From an uncultured Christensenella sp. (GTDB lineage Bacteria; Bacillota; Clostridia; Christensenellales; UBA1242): DNA of 9,702 nt. How positions within the stretch are numbered: position 1 is the first letter of the stretch; the number at the start of each line of letters is the position of its first letter. Both the position numbers and the translations under genes were made by a program. This document shows, in pieces, positions 1 through 6,320 of this stretch. The notes beneath the pieces are model-generated. The model saw only the letters and a list, made by a program, of their open reading frames with translations. It searched no databases and was not told the DNA's origin. The DNA lies in the NCBI GenBank assembly GCA_949295755.1, contig CASFMG010000101.1:1-9702 (forward strand), written 5' to 3'.

Positions 1-59
1 ACATCTGTATACCATTTTGCAAAATCAACATCTCTTGTTGTTATTTTTTTGTTTGCCAT
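1..59 (-). CDS. proS: Prolyl-tRNA synthetase, N-terminal fragment (cut by window edge)
   Basis: Only the first 19 codons are present; the gene continues beyond position 1. The translated start reads MANKKITTRDVDFAKWYTDV. The DFAKWYTDV stretch is characteristic of the N-terminus of the archaeal/eukaryotic-like (type 3) prolyl-tRNA synthetases common in Clostridia, where it precedes the class II catalytic core that charges tRNA-Pro in the cytoplasm. The ATG at 59-57 has a strong Shine-Dalgarno sequence, AAGGAGAA (70-63), three bases upstream. A good promoter lies at 120-92, so the gene probably has its own transcript with a leader of a few dozen bases, too short for a T-box. It follows a 101-residue unknown gene and histidyl-tRNA synthetase. 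The identification rests on about 19 residues, but the motif is distinctive. Confidence 0.82.
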   Translation of the reverse strand, partial: MANKKITTRDVDFAKWYTD

Positions 60-91
60 AAATTCTCCTTTGCATAAAATAATACACGCAA

Positions 92-120
92 AATATACCA
101 CAAATACAACACTTTTGCAA
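92..120 (-). promoter_or_regulatory. Sigma-A-like promoter of proS
   Basis: On the minus strand a -35 box TTGCAA (120-115) is followed by 17 bases and a -10 box TATATT (97-92). The -10 box is preceded by TGG, giving an extended -10 (TGnTATAAT-like). The predicted start would lie near 85, about 25 bases before the proS ATG. This is seen by eye only; the spacing and extended -10 make it credible. Confidence 0.6.
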
Positions 121-158
121 CAATAAAACGGAGATGGTATTACTCAAATTTTATATTA

Positions 159-464
159 TTACATTTTTGATATTTTATTATCGCAAATCTCTACCATTGA
201 CTTTATAAGATTATAAATTTCATCAATGGACTTGTTTTGATTTATTTTATTGCAAAATGATTTAAAACAATATGCCAAATTATTAAATGAGAGAACTGTG
301 TTTTCTCGTGCACTTTTTAATTTTAAAAAATTTTCTTGACTAATTATTCCTTGTTTATATGCTTTTTTTTCTAATTCTATTTGATTTGTTTCTTTGTATG
401 TATATTTTAATGCGTGTTCAATAAATCTTTGACAATAGTTTTCAAATTCTTCTTTATTACTCAT
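159..464 (-). CDS. Hypothetical helical protein, 101 aa
   Basis: I do not recognise this protein. It starts MSNKEEFENY and ends in TAA. It is rich in Lys, Glu, Asn, Phe and Tyr, has few Gly or Pro, and reads as a bundle of alpha helices with no signal peptide and no membrane segment, so it is probably cytoplasmic. Two cysteines near the middle (AYCFKSFC) and two others are scattered, without a metal-binding spacing. The start is well supported: AGGTG (474-470) lies five bases before the ATG. The gene follows hisS by 94 bases and has no clear promoter of its own, so it may be co-transcribed with hisS. proS lies downstream with a separate promoter. Whether it has any link to aminoacylation cannot be told from the sequence. 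Confidence 0.62.
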   Translation of the reverse strand: MSNKEEFENYCQRFIEHALKYTYKETNQIELEKKAYKQGIISQENFLKLKSARENTVLSFNNLAYCFKSFCNKINQNKSIDEIYNLIKSMVEICDNKISKM

Positions 465-558
465 TTTTTCACCTATTTAAAATTGTAAATAAACTACTTA
501 AATTTTTAAATAGGAGAAAAACTTTCTTTTTGTCTATTTTTAAATATTATTGCATCTA

Positions 559-1812
559 TTATAACTCTGTATCATTAAACACATCAATAAACTCTGTATA
601 ACCAAGCGATATTAAACTATCTTTTTGGAATTTTACATTTTTATTTCTTGGAGCAACAAGTACTCTTTCTCCATTATCTCTTAATGAATTTGCCATTTTT
701 AATGATTTGTTTACTTGATTTTCATCGGCATCTTTTGAAATTAAAATTGCAGTTGATTTTGTTTTAGAATTTGCATCAAAATTATTTTCTTTTAAAATTT
801 CAATTATTCTCTCAAAGCCTATTGAAAAACCACACGCAGAGACATTTGTTCCACAAAATTTTCCAATCATTTTATCGTATCTTCCCCCACCTCCAACTGA
901 AAGATGATAGTTTGCAAGTTGTATTTCAAATATAGGACCTGTGTAATATGACATACCCCTTACAAGTGTTGGAGCAAATACAATATTACAATTATTTCCT
1001 GTGAGCATTGATGCACTAGATATTATTTGGTCGAGATTTTTTAATGTGTTTTCTTCAATAAAACCATTTAACCTATTTCCAAAAAATTCTTGACAAGAAT
1101 TAAATTCTTGACCATTTTTAAAATAATCACAGTATTTTTGAACATCTTGCTCTTTAAGCCCTAATTCTATTAACCCAGATTTAATGCCATCTATACCAAT
1201 TTTATCTAATTTATCTAAAACAATAAAAATGTTATCAAACTTTTCTTCGGAAAAATTACAACTCTTTGCCATTGCTTTTAAAATATTTCTATCATTAACA
1301 ATAATTTTTATATCATTTATTCCTAAATTTTTTAATGCTTGTGTTGTGGCTGAAATTAGTTCAATTTCTGCAAGATTACTACTATCTCCTAATATATCTA
1401 TATCACATTGCGTAAATTGTCTATATCTTCCTTTTTGTGGTCTATCTGCTCTAAAAACATTGCCTATTTGGAATGCTTTAAACGGAACGGGTAAAACTGA
1501 TACATTGTTAGCATAAAATCTTGCTAGTGGAACAGTCAAATCATATCTGAGCCCACTATCGCACAAATCATCTAAATTATTTGAATTTTCTAACTTTTTG
1601 CCTCGCTTTAAAATTTTAAAAATAAGTTTTTCGTTTTCTCCACCCTGATTGCTTGTTAAATTCTCGATATGCTCAACCATTGGTGTTTCGATTTGTGAAA
1701 ATCCAAATTTATAATAAGTTTGTTTTATTGTGCCCAGCACATATTCTCTTAAAGCCATATCATTTGGCAAGTGTTCTGGCATACCTTTTACAGGCGTTTT
1801 TATAAAACTCAT
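559..1812 (-). CDS. hisS: Histidyl-tRNA synthetase, 417 aa
   Basis: Class II synthetase that activates histidine with ATP and charges tRNA-His in the cytoplasm. Visible landmarks: N-terminal PVKGMPEHLP (residues 7-16); ETP of motif 1 (42-44); LRYDLTVPLARFYANN (88-103); motif 2 with FRADRPQKGRYRQFTQCD (120-137), including the ATP-binding arginine; the HisA histidine-binding motif as VRGMSYYTG (284-292), with Ser where most HisRS have Asp; HisB as SVGGGGRYDKM (305-315); and motif 3 GFSIGFERI (328-336). The intact HisA motif and the presence of a C-terminal domain argue against the HisZ regulatory paralogue. The C-terminal anticodon-binding domain (about 353-417) appears short, lacking the usual last strands and helix. 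The start has AGGAGA (1822-1817) four bases before the ATG, and a good promoter lies at 1865-1837. The leader is too short for a T-box. Confidence 0.93.
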   Translation of the reverse strand: MSFIKTPVKGMPEHLPNDMALREYVLGTIKQTYYKFGFSQIETPMVEHIENLTSNQGGENEKLIFKILKRGKKLENSNNLDDLCDSGLRYDLTVPLARFYANNVSVLPVPFKAFQIGNVFRADRPQKGRYRQFTQCDIDILGDSSNLAEIELISATTQALKNLGINDIKIIVNDRNILKAMAKSCNFSEEKFDNIFIVLDKLDKIGIDGIKSGLIELGLKEQDVQKYCDYFKNGQEFNSCQEFFGNRLNGFIEENTLKNLDQIISSASMLTGNNCNIVFAPTLVRGMSYYTGPIFEIQLANYHLSVGGGGRYDKMIGKFCGTNVSACGFSIGFERIIEILKENNFDANSKTKSTAILISKDADENQVNKSLKMANSLRDNGERVLVAPRNKNVKFQKDSLISLGYTEFIDVFNDTEL

Positions 1813-1836
1813 ATTTTCTCCTAAAATTTTTATTGT

Positions 1837-1865
1837 ATATTATCAAATTCATTTATTATTTTCAA
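1837..1865 (-). promoter_or_regulatory. Sigma-A-like promoter of hisS
   Basis: A -35 box TTGAAA (1865-1860), a 17-base spacer and a -10 box TAATAT (1842-1837) stand on the minus strand; TG lies two bases before the -10 box. The predicted start is near 1830, giving a leader of under 20 bases before the hisS ATG. That leaves no room for a T-box or other leader riboswitch. Confidence 0.6.
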
Positions 1866-1869
1866 GTTT

Positions 1870-1891
1870 GTTTTTTTACAATCAAAAAAAC
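1870..1891. repeat. Perfect 8-bp inverted repeat between the DUF4132-like gene and hisS
   Basis: GTTTTTTT and AAAAAAAC flank a 6-base spacer, immediately upstream of the hisS -35 box and about 10 bases past the stop of the DUF4132-like gene. It could be a weak terminator for that gene or an upstream element of the hisS promoter. The arms are almost pure A/T and no T tract follows on the minus strand, so a classical terminator is doubtful. Confidence 0.3.
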
Positions 1892-1901
1892 ATCTTTTAA
1901 T

Positions 1902-4052
1902 CTAACTTCTTATTGCTGATTGAATTGAAGAAATAATATAATCAAAATACCTTTCGTTTATTCCAAACAAATTTAAACTTTGTGCTTTGTTTGTAATATA
2001 TTTTTGCTTGTCCATCATACATTGATTTAATCTGTAAAATCTTATATTGCCTATTGTCGCCGTTTGAGATATTTTAGTAATTGATTTTTCAAATTCTACT
2101 TCAACTAACAAGTTTAAAATATTATTTTTGCAAACCAAACAATCAAACATAACTTCGCCGTCGTTTATATTTGGTGTAAATCCAAAGTTAGATAATTTTT
2201 TAACAAAACTTTCGCCATTTACCATTGTCCCATGATAATTTGAAAAGGCAATATTAGATTTGTTTATGTTATCTAAATTTATTTGTGTTTTGTTAAACTG
2301 TACAAACAAAGGGTCGTTTAACGACAAATCTACTTTCTCAAATCTTTCATCTAAATCAAGACTATGGACTAACATTATATAAACTTCATTATCAATACTT
2401 TTTGTTTCATTTCCGTATATGTAAACAATTTCTTTATTTGACACAACAAAAACAGAATACAATTTATTTTGCTTATATTCTCCAAACACCAAATGTTGAG
2501 CAAAATCATTGTATACTTTGTTGTGAATGAATATTTTTTTAAACATTTCTCTTGTGTATCTGCGTCCAGAAATAAAGTTTAAATACAGCCTTTTTTTCTC
2601 TTTGTCTATTTCTTCTTCTGTTAAGTTATCAAGAACACATAAATCTTTTACTTCTTCTTTGTTTACTTCATTGATGCTTGCAAATATGTCTACATACTCA
2701 TCAAAATTTGTGTTAAATGCATCATATTGTTTTAATCTCTTAAACATTTCAATAAAACTTGGTTTTTGACTATACAAAAGACATAGCATTAAATATCTTG
2801 CTTCTTTTTTTCTTCCTACTCTATAAAGCACATTTAAAAATTCATATATAGACCTTTCAAAAAGTCCATCGCTGAATAAACTAAACATTCTTACGCACCA
2901 TTTGGCACAATTTATATCATCTTTATTTGACAATTTGTTAAATAATTTTTCTGCAAAAGAATTTAAACTTTCTTTATTAAAAATTGAATACAATGACTTT
3001 AATCCATTTAGGTTTAACAAATTTTTTTCTTCTTTAAATATGTCAATTAAATATGTTTTCTCTATATTGTTTGCACTTTCTCCACTTACATACAAAAGTG
3101 GTAAGTTTAAAAAAGCAACTCCAAGTGTTCTTTCCTGCACATCTTGTACTTTCTTTTGAGCAAGAACTTTAAAATGTCGCTCTGTCCCAAAGTTTAATAT
3201 TTCTGTTATTCCAAGTCTTTTTGCTAAAAACTCTTTAATTTCATCATCTTGTTCATTCTCGTACAAATTTTCAAGTCGTGTTTCAACTTCAACATTATTA
3301 CTTATTCCTGCAAGAACTTTTATGTAATGAAATCTGCTTTGCTTATCGGTTGGCAAATGTTTATCAAAATACGAAAGAGTATCGCTTATATATGTTTTTA
3401 AAAAATACTCGGCTTTTTCTTCACTTATCTTTGCGTGAGTTTTGTCATTAAATAAAATGCTAATTCCTTTTTGTGTGTTAAAATTTAAAATTAAAGTTAA
3501 ATATTCAAGTTCATAGTTTTCGTTTTCTGCAATATAATTACCAATTTCATCTTCGTTTTCACGCATATAGTTTTGCATATACTCCATTGCAATATCGTGC
3601 CATACATAAATAGATTGCTTTTCATCAAAAATTGCACCTAGTACAAGTGGCATATATAATTCAACATCAATATTACCAATCTTTACAACTTCAATAAATC
3701 TATCAAACAACCTTTCACTTGCATTGTATTGTTTGTTTTTGCTTTGATAACTTACATATCCAACGTGTCCAACATATAATTTTGATATAAATTCTTTTAC
3801 TGCATCATAGTTATGCAAATATAAAAAAATTTTCGTATAATTTACAAGTGCAGGAACATAATCGTTTAATTGAAAAATAAGTTCACTAAGTTCGCCTATT
3901 TGCTTTATGTCATCACACAGATTTGAGTGATTTGCTATGTATTCGAGTTCATTATCATTCATTTTATCAAGCATTGGCGTTTCGCTTATATCATATGACA
4001 AAACAATTTTTGTCTTGTTTACAATTTGACTATATTCTCTTAATATTTCCAT
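1902..4052 (-). CDS. DUF4132-like domain protein, 716 aa, function unknown
   Basis: The C-terminal part resembles DUF4132, the domain of unknown role found in the E. coli MolR/YehI group and often next to WGR domains. Diagnostic pieces are GRRYTREMFKKIFIHNK (from residue 496), the following AQHLVFGEY (about 519-526), the LVHSLDLDE segment (about 561-569), DPLFVQFNK (about 580-588), and a final block with GFTPNINDG, IGNIRFYRL and a closing helix near 698-716. Residues 1-490 are alpha-helical and look like a repeat scaffold (HEAT/TPR type) with no catalytic motif that I recognise. There is no signal peptide or membrane helix, so a cytoplasmic protein is expected. GGAG (4061-4058) precedes the ATG, and a promoter lies at 4097-4069; it is probably a single-gene transcript. 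No WGR domain is visible. The family's role is not established; the domain call is from memory of its motifs. Confidence 0.72.
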   Translation of the reverse strand: MEILREYSQIVNKTKIVLSYDISETPMLDKMNDNELEYIANHSNLCDDIKQIGELSELIFQLNDYVPALVNYTKIFLYLHNYDAVKEFISKLYVGHVGYVSYQSKNKQYNASERLFDRFIEVVKIGNIDVELYMPLVLGAIFDEKQSIYVWHDIAMEYMQNYMRENEDEIGNYIAENENYELEYLTLILNFNTQKGISILFNDKTHAKISEEKAEYFLKTYISDTLSYFDKHLPTDKQSRFHYIKVLAGISNNVEVETRLENLYENEQDDEIKEFLAKRLGITEILNFGTERHFKVLAQKKVQDVQERTLGVAFLNLPLLYVSGESANNIEKTYLIDIFKEEKNLLNLNGLKSLYSIFNKESLNSFAEKLFNKLSNKDDINCAKWCVRMFSLFSDGLFERSIYEFLNVLYRVGRKKEARYLMLCLLYSQKPSFIEMFKRLKQYDAFNTNFDEYVDIFASINEVNKEEVKDLCVLDNLTEEEIDKEKKRLYLNFISGRRYTREMFKKIFIHNKVYNDFAQHLVFGEYKQNKLYSVFVVSNKEIVYIYGNETKSIDNEVYIMLVHSLDLDERFEKVDLSLNDPLFVQFNKTQINLDNINKSNIAFSNYHGTMVNGESFVKKLSNFGFTPNINDGEVMFDCLVCKNNILNLLVEVEFEKSITKISQTATIGNIRFYRLNQCMMDKQKYITNKAQSLNLFGINERYFDYIISSIQSAIRS

Positions 4053-4068
4053 ATATTCTCCGACTTAT

Positions 4069-4097
4069 AGTTTAACAAAAAACTCTTAATAAATCAA
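4069..4097 (-). promoter_or_regulatory. Promoter of the DUF4132-like gene
   Basis: TTGATT (4097-4092), 17 bases, TAAACT (4074-4069) on the minus strand; an overlapping alternative -10 (ACTATAA) lies just downstream. The -35 box falls in the loop and stem of the putative terminator at 4107-4077. Moderate match to consensus, found by eye. Confidence 0.45.
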
Positions 4098-4107
4098 AGA
4101 TTTAAAG
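4077..4107 (-). terminator. Weak hairpin terminator after the minD-to-125-aa gene cluster
   Basis: Two bases after the TAA of the 125-aa gene, CTTTAAATC (4107-4099) can pair with GATTTATTAAG (4095-4085), with a two-base bulge and a 3-base loop, followed by a run of six T (4082-4077). The stem is A/T-rich and weak, but position and T run fit the end of an operon. Confidence 0.35.
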
Positions 4108-4108
4108 G

Positions 4109-4486
4109 TTAAATATTTTCAACTTGAAACAAAAATTCTAAAATTTTTCCATATTCTCCAAAAAATATTGATTTTTTGTTGAATTGGTCTTTTAAATAAT
4201 TTGAAGAAAAACTTTCATCAATACAATTTTTTACTAAATTTTTATAATATCGCTCATCATTTATCTTATTTAGTTCATATAAATTAAAAAACTGTGCTTC
4301 AAGTGGAAAATAGTCAAAAATATAATTTAGATTTGGTTTAAATTCTGTCCCACCCATACAAAGAACAAAACAAGAATTTGTTTTTGTATAAACAAAACAT
4401 ATATTTTTTATCTCATAAGGAATAGGAAAATCTTCAACAATGCTTTCAAGCCAAAACGAAAAATTTTTTATAATGTCATCAATCAT
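4109..4486 (-). CDS. Hypothetical protein, 125 aa, coupled to the PycTM-like gene
   Basis: Not recognised. The start chosen is the ATG at 4486-4484, giving MIDDIIKNFSF; it overlaps the TGA of the preceding gene as ATGA and has AAGGGA upstream, so translation is probably coupled. The frame stays open 13 codons further upstream to a start at 4525, but that would overlap the neighbouring gene by 43 bases and is less likely. The protein is small, acidic to neutral and aromatic-rich, with an apparent alpha/beta core: strand-like ICFVYTKTNSCFVLCMGG (about 29-46), then helix-forming PLEAQFFNLYEL (61-72) and a C-terminal helix ending FLFQVENI. There is no signal peptide or membrane helix. The coupling suggests a cytoplasmic partner, regulator or antidote of the membrane protein before it; this is inference only. 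No cyclase or nuclease motif is visible. Confidence 0.65.
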   Translation of the reverse strand: MIDDIIKNFSFWLESIVEDFPIPYEIKNICFVYTKTNSCFVLCMGGTEFKPNLNYIFDYFPLEAQFFNLYELNKINDERYYKNLVKNCIDESFSSNYLKDQFNKKSIFFGEYGKILEFLFQVENI

Positions 4487-4989
4487 ACTATATTTCCCTT
4501 TATACAAACAACTACTATTCCACATAATAAACTTAAAAACAAAAAAAACAAAGCATAGTTAAAATAACTAAATTTTATATATAAAAGTTTGGCTGTTGAA
4601 ATAACTTGTCTTGCAAGGTCCAAATCCATTTCATCGTGTTTGTATGAAGGTGGCAAGTTGTATTCTTTTTTGATTTTGTTTACATAACTTGTAGCATCAA
4701 ATTTCATTATCGTTTTATAAAACATTAAATTTTTTTGTTTTACTTCTGCTACACGAGTTTTTATTTTTACTTCTCTAGAAATAAGTGCGACAAAACTATA
4801 TATAACAGAAATTAGAGCAAGCATAATTGTTGCACTTGATAATATATTTATTAAACTATTGTCTGAAAAAAATGTACTTGCAAAAGCAATTACGGCAGAA
4901 GCAAGTGTCATTGTTATGCTGTGTTTTGTTTCGGCATATTTAAGATTGTCAAACAATCTTTCGTATATATATTTTAATGTTTGTTTCAT
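4483..4989 (-). CDS. PycTM/DUF5706-like membrane protein, 168 aa
   Basis: Three hydrophobic helices are visible: about residues 25-41, 47-69 and 144-163. The layout is that of the PycTM (DUF5706) family, the membrane effector of Pycsar anti-phage systems and related SLATT-type proteins. It has a short N-terminal helix ending NLKYAETKHS (15-24), a two-helix hairpin, a soluble segment with NLMFYKTIMKFDATSYVNKI (87-106), then DLDLARQV (122-129) and a last membrane helix. In Pycsar the partner is a uridylate or cytidylate cyclase; none is present here. The gene starts 24 bases after the M50 protease and overlaps the next gene by ATGA. No Shine-Dalgarno sequence is visible before the ATG (T-rich leader), and in-frame TAA codons rule out a longer form. 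Expected location is the cytoplasmic membrane. The family call comes from motif memory and should be treated as probable. Confidence 0.62.
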   Translation of the reverse strand: MKQTLKYIYERLFDNLKYAETKHSITMTLASAVIAFASTFFSDNSLINILSSATIMLALISVIYSFVALISREVKIKTRVAEVKQKNLMFYKTIMKFDATSYVNKIKKEYNLPPSYKHDEMDLDLARQVISTAKLLYIKFSYFNYALFFLFLSLLCGIVVVCIKGNIV

Positions 4990-5013
4990 AAAAATATATT
5001 GTGCAAAAAATTA

Positions 5014-5862
5014 TTAAATAATCATTTCAGGAATTTCGTTTAAACAAAAAGTAGAACCGTATTTTATCGCTAATTTATTTAATGTTATTTGTGTTATTAT
5101 TTTTATTTTTTCATTTGGAAACAAAACATAAAAAACATTAAATTTATTTTTTGACATTTTGGCAATTATTTTATATATTTTGTCATCACTTTTAATTAGT
5201 GTGAATTTTATTTGAACTGCTTTATTTATGTGATATACAGATGTGTTTAAAACAGATAAATAATTATAAGATGTTTTATTATTAGGCTCTAAAATACCAA
5301 CAAATAAAAACATTGAAATAATTAGCAAATTCATATTTATTATATTAAAAAATAAACCAAAAATAAAGGTAATAATTAAAATGATACTAAAACCAATATT
5401 AAAAATTAAAGTTATTTTAATCGCTGTTTTTCTATTATAATTTTTCGATAATATTCCCGCTAAAATTCTACCACCATCAAGAGGAAAACAAGGAAGTAAA
5501 TTAAAACAAAACATAACAACATTTGCATAACAAAATAACTGCGTAAAAGGAAGCAAAATTGGAAAAATCCACCAAAGTGCAATACAAAATGTAGCCATTA
5601 AAAAATTTGCAAGAGGTCCCATTAGTGCAATTAAAATTTCGTCCTGTGGTGTAAATGAATTAGTTTTATAATTTAAACAAACTCCATATGGCATAAGAAC
5701 CATTTTATCTAGTTTATACCCAAGTTTTTTAGCCGTTACGGAATGTGCTAATTCGTGCAAAATTACAACACTTAAGTAAATTAATATACTAACTATTTGA
5801 CCAATTATGATTAAAAATACTAAATATAAAATAAAAAGAGGGTGCAATTTATACTTCTTCAA
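5014..5862 (-). CDS. M50 site-2 protease, SpoIVFB-like, 282 aa
   Basis: Intramembrane zinc metalloprotease of the S2P/SpoIVFB type. The zinc motif HELAH lies at residues 36-40 inside a membrane helix, and the second motif NLLPCFPLDGGR at 121-132 supplies the third metal ligand (Asp129); GPLANF (82-87) is also typical. Several further hydrophobic segments (about 8-33, 90-118, 148-190) make it polytopic. The last 70 residues look like a partial CBS-type domain, as in SpoIVFB. I place the start at the TTG 5862-5860: it has GGGGGT (5874-5869) seven bases upstream, it overlaps the preceding stop as TTGA, and it gives a family-like N-terminus (KKYKLHPLF). The frame is open to another TTG at 5943, but without a Shine-Dalgarno site. 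In B. subtilis SpoIVFB cleaves pro-sigma-K; here the substrate is unknown, and sporulation cannot be judged from this window. Confidence 0.85.
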   Translation of the reverse strand: MKKYKLHPLFILYLVFLIIIGQIVSILIYLSVVILHELAHSVTAKKLGYKLDKMVLMPYGVCLNYKTNSFTPQDEILIALMGPLANFLMATFCIALWWIFPILLPFTQLFCYANVVMFCFNLLPCFPLDGGRILAGILSKNYNRKTAIKITLIFNIGFSIILIITFIFGLFFNIINMNLLIISMFLFVGILEPNNKTSYNYLSVLNTSVYHINKAVQIKFTLIKSDDKIYKIIAKMSKNKFNVFYVLFPNEKIKIITQITLNKLAIKYGSTFCLNEIPEMII

Positions 5863-6038
5863 AACGCTACCCCCATAACTATTTTTATTGAATTGACAAT
5901 AGTAAAAAACATCACAACAAATATTGTGATATTTAAAACCCAATTATAGAAAACATCTAAATTTATTTTGTGTTTTAAAAATATATTTTTGTTTTCTTTA
6001 AGCGATATGATTGTTACTTTTTCGCCAAAATTATCCAT
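5859..6038 (-). CDS. Small single-helix membrane protein, 59 aa, in the SpoIVFA position
   Basis: A short open frame fills the 215-base gap between minE and the protease. It starts MDNFGEKVTIISLK, has a charged cytoplasmic-type N-terminus of about 30 residues, one hydrophobic segment (about 34-48, LNITIFVVMFFTIVN), and ends KIVMGVAF before a TGA that overlaps the TTG start of the M50 gene. The Shine-Dalgarno site of the protease lies inside its last codons, the classic layout of translational coupling. Its own start has no clear Shine-Dalgarno sequence, and the frame upstream is open back to the minE stop, so the start is less certain than the end. In B. subtilis the gene before spoIVFB is spoIVFA, a much larger one-helix inhibitor and anchor with an M23-like domain. 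This protein shares only position and topology with it; an equivalent role is inference. Confidence 0.6.
   Translation of the reverse strand: MDNFGEKVTIISLKENKNIFLKHKINLDVFYNWVLNITIFVVMFFTIVNSIKIVMGVAF
5869..5874 (-). promoter_or_regulatory. Shine-Dalgarno site deciding the TTG start of the M50 protease
   Basis: GGGGGT on the minus strand, seven bases before TTG 5862-5860. It can pair along its length with the anti-Shine-Dalgarno CCUCCA, with one G-U wobble. It lies inside the 3' end of the 59-aa gene, so ribosomes finishing that gene would open and deliver the site. Confidence 0.65.
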
Positions 6039-6077
6039 ACTAAAAATATATTCACAACAAATATTTATTATTCTTTT

Positions 6078-6320
6078 CTATTGTGCAAGAACACCTATTG
6101 ATTTAATCCTATTAGATTTAATGACAATATTAAAATTTATTTCGTCATTTTCATTTTGACTTGCATCAATAATAACAACTGGGTCATCCATATAACATTT
6201 TGCAACACTTAATATATCACTTTTAAGCACTTCACAAAGTTTTTCGGGACTGTTGTGTTTGTCTTCAATAAGCACTCTTTTTAATCTGTTTTCCCCTATT
6301 TGTGCGATTGTAAATTTCAT
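6078..6320 (-). CDS. minE: Cell division topological specificity factor MinE, 80 aa
   Basis: MinE stimulates the MinD ATPase and drives Min pattern formation at the membrane. The MinD-contacting segment is visible as IAQIGENRLKRVLIED (5-20, compare NIAKERLQIIVAE in E. coli). The dimerising C-terminal domain follows: LKSDILSVAKCYM (32-44), DPVVIID (46-52), and the strand INFNIVIKS (61-69). The ATG at 6320-6318 overlaps the minD stop by one base (TGATG) and has AAGGAG (6332-6327) six bases upstream, so minD and minE are coupled. The frame extends upstream to a TTG at 6359, but with too close a ribosome site and a hydrophilic extension. The protein is shorter than E. coli MinE (88 aa) because it lacks the hydrophobic membrane-targeting N-terminus (MALLDFFLSRK in E. 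coli); only MKFT precedes the MinD-binding segment. Confidence 0.85.
   Translation of the reverse strand: MKFTIAQIGENRLKRVLIEDKHNSPEKLCEVLKSDILSVAKCYMDDPVVIIDASQNENDEINFNIVIKSNRIKSIGVLAQ

Noticed and set aside
508..539. Imperfect inverted repeat (AAATAG ... CTATTT with an A/T core) between hisS and the 101-aa gene, looking like a terminator.
   Set aside because: The stem has a bulge and a C-C mismatch, and on the minus strand it is followed by A bases rather than a T run, so it is not supported as a terminator.
4487..4525. Longer form of the 125-aa protein starting at 4525.
   Set aside because: It would overlap the PycTM-like gene by 43 bases; the ATGA overlap start at 4486 with AAGGGA is the usual coupled layout.
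5912..6065. A 14-bp direct repeat TCACAACAAATATT at 5912-5925 and 6052-6065, with a near copy around 9590.
   Set aside because: The copies lie in different contexts (coding, leader, coding) with unrelated flanks; short A/T-rich matches are expected by chance here.
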